Shown: in pieces, positions 10,212-17,856 of the stretch
Numbering within the stretch: position 1 is the stretch's first letter
Layout: each line of letters starts with the position of its first letter
Assembly (NCBI GenBank): GCA_020721815.1
Contig: DYMA01000006.1
Coordinates: 1-32,768 of the forward strand
Source of the DNA: Sulfurovum sp.
GTDB taxonomy: Bacteria > Campylobacterota > Campylobacteria > Campylobacterales > Sulfurovaceae
Reading direction: 5' to 3'
DNA length: 32,768 nucleotides
The notes under the pieces: generated by a model
Seen by the model: only the letters and a program-made list of their open reading frames with translations
The model's database searches: none
Told to the model about the DNA's origin: nothing
Made by a program: the position numbers and the translations under genes

Positions 10212-10362
10212 TGATTTGTTTAATCATGTTAAAGAGACAGTTTTAAAATACCGTTTTAAAATTGATTTGAAAATGAACTCTTCCTCGTCGCAAAAAACCT
10301 ATATGAATATGCAAAATAAAATCCTACAAGAGCCAAATGCACATTGTTTTTTGATGTCGTGA
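10177..10362 (+). pseudogene. Internally deleted Eco47II-family type II restriction endonuclease relic
   Basis: N-terminal LHFISNDDLFNHVKETVLKYRFKIDLK runs directly into MNSSSSQKTYMNMQNKILQEPNAHCFL. Both pieces resemble Eco47II-family REase segments recalled from memory, with the middle missing; located immediately downstream of the methylase. Confidence 0.65.
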
Positions 10363-10410
10363 AGCCAAAAGGAGAGGATGGCAGCTTGTTAATGTGCAAT
10401 ATTATTAATC

Positions 10411-10455
10411 AAGATTTTAAAAAGATGATAGGATAATAAAAACAAAAGAGGAAAT
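10411..10455 (+). repeat. Cassette-boundary repeat, copy 1 (diverged)
   Basis: aagattttaAAAAGATGATAGGATAAtaaaaacaaaagagg, shared with 10847 and 11948. Confidence 0.7.
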
Positions 10456-10839
10456 GGTGATGACTGAGCAAAATAAATCTGATATAGTTATTTATAGTGA
10501 AGGTGAATTGGAATTAAATATTGCGGTTTCAAAAGATTCGCTTTGGCTTACTCAAAAACAAATCGCAGAGCTTTTTGATGTCTCAATCCCAAATATAAAT
10601 ATGCACATCAAGGCAATATACAAAGATGAAGAACTTCTTGAAAATCGAACTATTCAGAAATACTTAATAGTTCAATTAGAAGGGAATAGGAAAGTAAAAA
10701 CTCTCACGATAGATTTTTGATACTTGATAAAAAAGAGGTTTTTTATATCGGGGCAAGTTTGAAAGATTTAGGTAAAAAATGGTTTGGATTTTCAAAGTTT
10801 GAGATAGGAACTTTGGATATTTTGGGGAGATTGAAATGA
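10454..10839 (+). pseudogene. RhuM/virulence-protein-like N-terminal fragment joined out of frame to an HDRFLILDKKEVFYIGASLKDLGKKW tail
   Basis: Frame 2: VSKDSLWLTQKQIAELFDVSIPNINMHIKAIYKDEELLENRTIQKYLIVQLEGNRKVKTLTIDF stop at 10718. Frame 1 from 10705: HDRFLILDKKEVFYIGASLKDLGKKWFGFSKFEIGTLDILGRLK stop at 10837. Confidence 0.75.
10729..10839 (+). repeat. 111-bp repeated coding tail, copy A
   Basis: Same length as 12500-12610; differs at a few positions in the first ~35 nt and is identical over the remaining ~75 nt. Confidence 0.9.
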
Positions 10840-10846
10840 TACAATC

Positions 10847-10911
10847 TCTCAAACTGCAATGTTTAAAAGAAAATTTCAAAAAGATGATAGGATAACAAAA
10901 AGAAAAAGGTA
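10847..10911 (+). repeat. Cassette-boundary repeat, copy 2
   Basis: TCTCAAACTGCAATGTTTaaaagaAAATTTCaaAAAGATGATAGGATAACAAAAAGAAAAA, near-identical to 11948-12012. Confidence 0.88.
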
Positions 10912-10916
10912 ACACG

Positions 10917-11935
10917 ATGGATATACAAAATACAGAATCAAAATATGAAAACTTATTGGGTACTATTTGTGAAGTTTATGAAAATGGAAAAGTTAGAGCT
11001 TTTAGTGCAGTTAATACAGAACTTGTCAAAACATACTGGGAGATAGGCAAATATATCGTAGAGTTTGAGCAAAACGGAGCCAAAAAAGCAGAGTACGGAA
11101 AAGGACTACTAGAGCAACTAAGTCGTGATTTGAGTATCAAATATGGGAAAGGTTTTAGCAGGTCAAATTTATTTCAAATTCGTTCATTTTATGTCACATA
11201 TCCAAAAATCCAGACAGTGTCTGGAAAATTAAGCTGGTCGCATATTGTGGAGCTTCTTAAGATTGGTGATGATTTTGAAAGGGAGTTTTACGAAAAGCAA
11301 ACTGTTCTTGAAAACTGGTCTGTACGAGAACTACAAAGACAAAAAGAGAGTGGGTTATTTTTGAGGCTTGGGATTGGAAAAGATAAAGAGGAGATTTTGT
11401 CACTTTGCAAAAATGGGCAGATTATCGAAAATCCAAAAAAAATCCATACATCTTTGAATTTTTGAAAATTCCAGAGCCATATCACATAGCAGAAACAAAT
11501 CTTGAAAGTTTGTTATGTGATAATCTTCAAAGTTTTTTACTTGAACTAGGACGAGGTTTTACTTTTGTAGGGCGACAATACAAAATAACTCTGAACAATA
11601 CTCATTATAAAGTTGATTTGGTTTTTTATCATAGGATTTTGAGATGTTTTGTTTTGATAGATTTGAAAATAAATGAAGTGAAACATCAAGATATTGGGCA
11701 GATGAATATGTATCTTGGATACTTTGCAAATGAACAAAATATCGAAGGAGACAATCCACCAATAGGGATAATTCTCAGTAAAGACAAAGATGAGCTATTG
11801 GTCGAATATGCAACTTATGGGATGAATAGCCAACTTTTTGTACAAAAATATCAGCTCTATCTTCCAAATAAAGAGGAATTAAGAGAAGAGATTGAGAGTA
11901 TTTTAAAGAGTGATGATAGCAAAATGATTGAATAA
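10917..11935 (+). pseudogene. DUF1016/YhcG-type PDDEXK nuclease, LSWSH subfamily, split by a -1 frame change at an A8 tract
   Basis: ORF 10917-11465 gives the N-domain (VNTELVKTYWEIGKYIVEFEQ..LSWSHIVELLKI..YEKQTVLENWSVRELQRQ). ORF 11405-11935 gives the nuclease domain (NPYIFEFLKI..ETNLESLLCDNLQSFLLELGRGFTFVGRQYKI..VDLVFYHRILRCFVLIDLK). Confidence 0.85.
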
Positions 11936-11947
11936 ATTTTCTTATTA

Positions 11948-12012
11948 TCTCAAACTGCAATGTTTTTAAAGAAAATTTCCAAAAGATGATAGGATAACAA
12001 AAAGAAAAAATG
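11948..12012 (+). repeat. Cassette-boundary repeat, copy 3
   Basis: TCTCAAACTGCAATGTTTttaaagAAAATTTCcaAAAGATGATAGGATAACAAAAAGAAAAA. Confidence 0.88.
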
Positions 12013-12023
12013 GAGCGATACAA

Positions 12024-12610
12024 ATGGATAAACTTATACGAAATAGCACAGCAGAATTTTTGATATTTACTACACAAAATAGTGAAGATAGTATTGAAGT
12101 AAAAATTTTTGAAGAGTCTGTTTGGCTCACACAAACTATGATTGCACAGCTTTTTGATGTTCAAAGACCAGCTATAACAAAACATTTAATAAATATTTTT
12201 GAAAGTAGCGAATTGGATGAAGATTCAGTTAGTTCCATTTTGGAACATACTGCAAATGATGGCAAAACCTATAAAACAAAATATTACAACTTAGATGCCA
12301 TCATCTCAGTTGGATACAGAGTAAACTCCAAAAAAGCGACACAATTTAGACAATGGGCAACATCGGTTCTCAAAAACTATATCCAAAATGGATATACTAT
12401 CAATTCTCTAAAAATCACAAATGAGAGATTTGTATCTTTGGAAAATGAAGTAACACTCCTCAAATCCCAAATGCAAGAGATGAAAACAATTATTAAAATA
12501 AAAAAGAGGTTTTTCATATTGGAGCAAGTCTCAAAGATTTAGGTAAAAAATGGTTTGGATTTTCAAAGTTTGAGATAGGAACTTTGGATATTTTGGGGAG
12601 ATTGAAATGA
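12024..12610 (+). pseudogene. RhuM-family protein with -1 frame break before the conserved tail
   Basis: VWLTQTMIAQLFDVQRPAITKHLINIFESSELDEDSVSSILEHTANDGKTYKTKYYNLDAIISVGYRVNSKKATQFRQWATSVLKNYIQNGYTIN is RhuM-like. The ORF stops at 12542; the -1 frame from 12506 continues EVFHIGASLKDLGKKWFGFSKFEIGTLDILGRLK to the stop at 12608. Confidence 0.8.
12500..12610 (+). repeat. 111-bp repeated coding tail, copy B
   Basis: Pairs with 10729-10839. Confidence 0.9.
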
Positions 12611-12629
12611 TAAAAAGGGGGCTTAAAAA

Positions 12630-13739
12630 ATGAATAGTTTAACAGATAATAACGAATACAAAAACTTTATAGTAGATGTCGCTACAAAAATCAAACAAAC
12701 GCAAGTAAAGCTTGCAGTGAGTGTTAATCGTGGGTTGCTTCATTTTTATTTTGAGCTTGGTGGTATGATAAGCCAAAAGCAACAAAAAGCAAAATGGGGA
12801 GCTAGGCTTATTGAAAATATGGCAAAAGATATCAAAAAAGAGTTTCCCCAACTCAAAGGATTTTCAAGAACCAATCTTTTTAGTATGAAAAAGTTTTATG
12901 AATTTTACTCTCCTTATTTAGTCCACCAAGCTGGTGGACTAATCGAAAATACTCAAGATAAAATAGTCCAACTAGGAGCTGAACTATCTGAAGAAAGCCT
13001 ATTTTCTATACCTTGGCGACACCATACAGAGATACTCAATCAAACAAACTCAATAGAAGAGGCTATTTATTATATTGAGCAAACTATCAAAAATAATTGG
13101 AGTCGTGATACATTAGCAATAAACTTAAAATCAAAACTATTTCAAAGAGACGGAAAAGGGGTCAATAATTTTTCAAATACCTTACCAAAACCACTATCAG
13201 ACCTTGCAGTCCAAACGATAAAAGACCCGTATGTGTTTGATTTTTTTAGTTTTGATAAGCTATTTATTGAAAGAGACATAGAAAATAAGCTTATAGACAA
13301 TATCACAAAATTTTTACTAGAACTTGGCAAAGGTTTCGCATTTGTAGGCAAACAGTACCATTTGGAAATTGCAGGGGTTGATAGATATATCGACCTTCTT
13401 TTTTATCATATTGAGCTTAAGTGTTATGTGGTTATCGAACTTAAAAACAAAAAATTTATCCCTGAATATGCAGGTAAACTCAACTACTATATTTCAGCTG
13501 TTGATACGATGCTCAAAAAAGAAAATGACAATCCAACAATCGGAATAGTTCTTTGTCGTGATAAAAATAATATAGAAGCAGAATTTGCCCTAAGAGATAT
13601 CAATAAACCTATAGGTGTCAGTGAATTTGAACTCAAACTCACAGAGGTATTACCTGAGAATTTACGAAGTTCTCTTCCAACCATAGAGGAGTTTGAAGCC
13701 CAACTTTCCCTTGAAAATATATTTTTTGATACCAAGTGA
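12630..13739 (+). CDS. DUF1016/YhcG-type PDDEXK nuclease, IPWRHH subfamily (intact)
   Basis: NRGLLHFYFELGGMIS..KGFSRTNLFSMKKFYEFY..SIPWRHHTEIL..IKDPYVFDFFSFDK..LLELGKGFAFVGKQYHLEI..YIDLLFYHIELKCYVVIELKNKKF..YYISAVD. Confidence 0.92.
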   Translation: MNSLTDNNEYKNFIVDVATKIKQTQVKLAVSVNRGLLHFYFELGGMISQKQQKAKWGARLIENMAKDIKKEFPQLKGFSRTNLFSMKKFYEFYSPYLVHQAGGLIENTQDKIVQLGAELSEESLFSIPWRHHTEILNQTNSIEEAIYYIEQTIKNNWSRDTLAINLKSKLFQRDGKGVNNFSNTLPKPLSDLAVQTIKDPYVFDFFSFDKLFIERDIENKLIDNITKFLLELGKGFAFVGKQYHLEIAGVDRYIDLLFYHIELKCYVVIELKNKKFIPEYAGKLNYYISAVDTMLKKENDNPTIGIVLCRDKNNIEAEFALRDINKPIGVSEFELKLTEVLPENLRSSLPTIEEFEAQLSLENIFFDTK

Positions 13740-13745
13740 GCCAAT

Positions 13746-14891
13746 ATGAGTAATATAAAAGAGATAGCCATTATAGGGGCGGGGGCGAGTGGGCTGTTTG
13801 TCGCTGCTAGTCTTCGCAACAACGATTTTATCCTCATCGATAGCAACCCCAAAATCGGGGCAAAAATAGCTATTTCGGGTGGCGGTAAGTGCAATATTAC
13901 CAACGGTTTTGTGGATGCTAGTCATTATGTGGGCGATAGCGATTTTATTGCACCTATTTTGGATGGGTTTGGTTCTAAAGCTCTTTTGAAGTGGCTACAA
14001 GAGAGAGGATTGCATCCTGTTGTAAAAAAAGAGCATCAATACTTTTGCCCCAACAGTGCCAAAGAGATAGTAGAGCTTTTGGGTGCTTCCTTGTCTCCCC
14101 AAAATCTGCGTCTCAATACTCTCGTAGGGCAAGTAAGCGTTGAAAAGGGGCTTTTTGTGATAGCGACCAATCGGGGTGTGATTAAAGCCAAAAAATTGGT
14201 AGTAGCCTGTGGGGGATTGAGCTATGCCACGATTGGGGCGAGTGGTATAGGTTATGCTATCGCACAAGATTTTGGACATAGTGTAGCCAAAACCTCTCCT
14301 GCTTTGGTGGGCTTTACGCTCCAAAAAGAGCAGTTTTTTTTCAAAGAACTTAGTGGAGTAAGTACGCCTGTAGTTATCACTGTAGAGGGGAGAGCTTTTG
14401 GTGGTTCGCTTCTTTTTGCACACAAAGGTATTTCGGGGCCAGCAGTACTCAACGCCTCACTCTATTGGCAAAAAGGCACGATGAGTATAGATTTTCTCAA
14501 TGGCTTCAAGCTAAGCCAACACCGCAACGCTAACAAATTAATCAGCACACTTTTGCCTCTACCCAAACGACTTACCAAGGCTTTTTTGGTACAATTTGAT
14601 TTAATCGATAAGCCCATCAAAGAGCTTAAGCGAAACGAGCTAGAGGTGTTAGAGCAACTAAGTGCCTATACGTTTGCCCCTGCGGGAAATTTTGGCTACT
14701 CCAAAGCCGAAGTGACGCGTGGAGGTGTCTCTACTCATGAGATAGACAATAAAAGTATGCGAAGCCTATTGGTGGATAATCTCTATTTTGTGGGTGAGGT
14801 ATTGGACGTAACGGGACAATTGGGTGGATATAACTTTCAATGGGCATTTAGCAGTGCCTATCAATGTGCAAAGGATTTGAATGCGAATTAA
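13746..14891 (+). CDS. HI0933/YhiN-family NAD(P)/FAD-dependent oxidoreductase
   Basis: IAIIGAGASGLFVAASL dinucleotide fold, IGAKIAISGGGKCNITNGFV, LYFVGEVLDVTGQLGGYNFQWAFSSA C-terminal signature. Confidence 0.93.
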   Translation: MSNIKEIAIIGAGASGLFVAASLRNNDFILIDSNPKIGAKIAISGGGKCNITNGFVDASHYVGDSDFIAPILDGFGSKALLKWLQERGLHPVVKKEHQYFCPNSAKEIVELLGASLSPQNLRLNTLVGQVSVEKGLFVIATNRGVIKAKKLVVACGGLSYATIGASGIGYAIAQDFGHSVAKTSPALVGFTLQKEQFFFKELSGVSTPVVITVEGRAFGGSLLFAHKGISGPAVLNASLYWQKGTMSIDFLNGFKLSQHRNANKLISTLLPLPKRLTKAFLVQFDLIDKPIKELKRNELEVLEQLSAYTFAPAGNFGYSKAEVTRGGVSTHEIDNKSMRSLLVDNLYFVGEVLDVTGQLGGYNFQWAFSSAYQCAKDLNAN

Positions 14892-16134
14892 ATTATTAGT
14901 CGTTTTAGCTGTTTTATTGTTGTTAAGCAGTTGTACAGGTATCGTCGATACCAACGGATGGAGCAGTGGCAACAAGAGTGCCTTTATGAAGATATTGCAT
15001 GAGGATAAATACCTCTCTATTTGCAACCAAACCACGCTCTACAATCAAGTAAAGAGTTCGGACGATTCTAAATTATTAACCAAAATGCTTTTAGCCTATA
15101 CTCAAAATCTAGCCAATGGGTGCATCAATATCAAAAGCTTCAACGCCTCACAAGCGACCAAAAAGCACCGTGATGTAGATACCAATTACCAATTTGATTT
15201 TCAAAAAATCAATGGCAACACTATCGTTGCACAACTCCAAAAGGGTGAAACGATTGAGAATATCCTAAAGCCCTACATTCCTACCCATCCAGAGTTTTTT
15301 GCGTTGGTCAATAAGTACAAACTTCTCAAAGCCAGTGGCAAAACCGATGCTAAAACGTTGCATAAAATCCGACTTAATATTGAGCGACTTAAGCTTCTTA
15401 CACCCCATTTGGGTCAAAATTATGTGATGATTAATGTGCCTGAATTTACCATGCGTTTCGTAGAAAATCAAAAAACAGCGATGAAATTTGGAGTCGTCAT
15501 TGGCAAATACGAAAAACAAACTCCTATTTTTAGCTCCGCTATGCAGTATATCGTCGTCAATCCTACATGGAATGTACCCGATTCTATCGCACGAAAAACC
15601 ATTATTCCTTATGTACGCAATGGCTCGGGCTATTTGAACTCACGCAATATGGTGGCCAAAAAATGTTACGATTTAAGTTGCGAATCTTTTAACCCTGCTT
15701 CTATTGATTGGACACCCTATTTGCAAAACAAAAACAAGCCTATTCCTTATAAATTTATCCAAAAGCCCTCCAAAGGCAACGCTTTGGGACGTGTGAAGTT
15801 TATTTTCCCCAACCACTACGCCGTCTATATGCACGATACCAATGCCAAAGAGCTTTTCAAAACCCGTACCCGTGCCTCTCGTTCACAAAGCTCTGGGTGT
15901 ATTCGTTTGGAAAAACCGCTTGATATGTTGCACCATGTAGCCGCTAAATATACCCACGAATCGCCCCAATCGGTCAAGGCTAAATACAACTCCTACAAGA
16001 CCCACAATATCAATCTCAAAGCTCCCATTCGGGTTCACACCGTTTATCTTACGGCGTTTGTGGATGATTGCGGGGATTTGATTATGAGTGAAGATCTTTA
16101 TGGATTTGATGCGTCGCAAAAATTGACGTTTTAG
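14881..16134 (+). CDS. L,D-transpeptidase (YcbB-like), lipoprotein
   Basis: Lipobox LLLLSSC; YAVYMHDTNAKELF...RSQSSGCIRLEKP catalytic motif (SxGCIR). Confidence 0.9.
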   Translation: MRIKLLVVLAVLLLLSSCTGIVDTNGWSSGNKSAFMKILHEDKYLSICNQTTLYNQVKSSDDSKLLTKMLLAYTQNLANGCINIKSFNASQATKKHRDVDTNYQFDFQKINGNTIVAQLQKGETIENILKPYIPTHPEFFALVNKYKLLKASGKTDAKTLHKIRLNIERLKLLTPHLGQNYVMINVPEFTMRFVENQKTAMKFGVVIGKYEKQTPIFSSAMQYIVVNPTWNVPDSIARKTIIPYVRNGSGYLNSRNMVAKKCYDLSCESFNPASIDWTPYLQNKNKPIPYKFIQKPSKGNALGRVKFIFPNHYAVYMHDTNAKELFKTRTRASRSQSSGCIRLEKPLDMLHHVAAKYTHESPQSVKAKYNSYKTHNINLKAPIRVHTVYLTAFVDDCGDLIMSEDLYGFDASQKLTF

Positions 16135-17585
16135 ATAAGCTCTATGCCATTTCCACCTTTGGATTTGGCTTCATTGAGTGCTTGGGTGGTACGCATCAAA
16201 AGAGTATCTAGGGTATCGCTTGTGCGATATTGCGTTACCCCTGCACTTATAGTAACGCCATCAACGGGTGCGACATCTAAGCATTTGATATGCTCTACAA
16301 TACGTTGTGCCAAAATCAATGCACCCGAGCTTTGCACTTTGGGAAGAATAATCATAAACGCATCGCCACTGTAGCGACACAAAACATCGGTAGTACGCAA
16401 AAAATCTTTTACCGATTGAGCAATTTTAATCAAAACACTATCCCCCGCCTCTTGTCCGTAGAGTTCATTGATTTTATTGAAGCGATCAATATCAAACATA
16501 ATAAGAGAGAGTTCTGTGGCGTGACGCTTGGCTCTTGCTATCTCCATGTGAATGTTTTGATAAAACGATTCTCTATTGCCCAGTTTGGTTAAAATATCGG
16601 TTTTGGTTATACGTTCAAGCTCCTCTTGGTAGCGTTTCATAGTCGTAATATCGCTCAATACTACGGTGTAGAGTTCTTGATGGGTGTATATTTTGGAACC
16701 CGATTGCGAAAGGGCTTGGACTTTGAGAGCGAAGATATGCTCTTGTTGCTTGTAGTCTATCTTGAGCTGATGCTCTTTGGTTTTGTGATGATAGGCATAC
16801 TCGACCCAATGGTATCCTCCTATTGTTTTTTGTATAAATCCCTCTTCTTGCACGAAGAGATTGGCGATTGTGTTGTGTGATTTCTCAAAATCCTCCAATG
16901 TTTTACAATCCTCAAAAAATTTATAAAAGGCTAGATTGGCATCAATGAGCCGATCGTGATCAAAAATCATAATAATGTCAATGGTTGAGTTGATAATCTC
17001 TTTGAAATGCTCTCTTTGAATAGTGATCTCTTGTTTCTTTTGATAAAATTGTGTACTAAAAAAAAGCACCAAAAAGAGTACCCCAAAAACCCCAAAACCC
17101 AAAAGATAAATAGAGTTTTTATTATAAGGCTCAATGGCTTTAATCAAGAGATAATACCCGAGGTCTTGATTGTTTTGTGTGATTTTGTACGGCACAATGA
17201 GATGATTTTGATAGATACGGTAGTGCGGTATTTTGAGAAAATAGTTGAGTCCTTTTTGCTTGATAAGCTCTATTTTTTGGCTATCTTCATTGAAGCTTGT
17301 GAGGTGATAATCCTCCAAAGCGTGATTGGGCATAGCTTGGGCTATTATTTTATTGGGGTTTTTAGACATAAGTATCAATGCGGTAGTGTTTATCTTAGAG
17401 AGATAGGTTTGCTTGGAGTTTTCCAAATGCAAAAAAGACTCTATAAGCTGTTTGCTCTCACGTTCATAATGAGAGGCTTGAAGCGAAGCAATCTCTTTTT
17501 GGATAGATTGCGTAAAGGTGTAGGCACCAACGAATGAAAGGGCGACAAGTAGAGCGTGAGTAAAAAAAGTTTTGAGACTAAACAT
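16131..17585 (-). CDS. Membrane PAS-GGDEF domain protein with degenerate SGDAF motif
   Basis: N-terminal TM segments, PAS-like region, TKLGNRESFYQNI..LIMFDIDRFNKINELYGQEAGDSVL..CRYSGDAFMIILP. Confidence 0.9.
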   Translation of the reverse strand: MFSLKTFFTHALLVALSFVGAYTFTQSIQKEIASLQASHYERESKQLIESFLHLENSKQTYLSKINTTALILMSKNPNKIIAQAMPNHALEDYHLTSFNEDSQKIELIKQKGLNYFLKIPHYRIYQNHLIVPYKITQNNQDLGYYLLIKAIEPYNKNSIYLLGFGVFGVLFLVLFFSTQFYQKKQEITIQREHFKEIINSTIDIIMIFDHDRLIDANLAFYKFFEDCKTLEDFEKSHNTIANLFVQEEGFIQKTIGGYHWVEYAYHHKTKEHQLKIDYKQQEHIFALKVQALSQSGSKIYTHQELYTVVLSDITTMKRYQEELERITKTDILTKLGNRESFYQNIHMEIARAKRHATELSLIMFDIDRFNKINELYGQEAGDSVLIKIAQSVKDFLRTTDVLCRYSGDAFMIILPKVQSSGALILAQRIVEHIKCLDVAPVDGVTISAGVTQYRTSDTLDTLLMRTTQALNEAKSKGGNGIELI

Positions 17586-17745
17586 GGTATTTCTTTTGGG
17601 TGAGATTTGAAAGTAATGAAGTAAATTTTGATAGTCATAATTATAATACTTGAAATATTACAAACAACTTATAGAGTCTAATGATTTGGATTTAGGCATT
17701 TAAAAATTACCCCATTAAAACAGGTTATTGAAAACGATTTGAGCC

Positions 17746-17816
17746 GTAGGTTCGGCTTTAGCCGAACATTTGGAGGCTATTGAATGCTTTAAACTCGGCT
17801 AAAGCCGAGGCTACAG
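17746..17816 (+). repeat. Double-hairpin intergenic repeat, copy 2
   Basis: gtaggTTCGGCTTTAGCCGAAcatttggaggctattgaatgctttaaaCTCGGCTAAAGCCGAGgctacag. Confidence 0.9.
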
Positions 17817-17856
17817 ATTCAAAGTCATTCGTGGTGACGATTTAAAAGAGAGTAAG

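Noticed and set aside
11456-11471. GAATTTTTGAAAATTC as a frameshift-stimulating hairpin
   Set aside because: AU-only pairing with very short possible loop; too weak to count as evidence for programmed frameshifting.
11775-12185. 136-aa reverse ORF spanning the boundary repeat
   Set aside because: Overlaps the end of DUF1016 and the start of RhuM on the opposite strand; Cys/Phe/Ser-rich noise.
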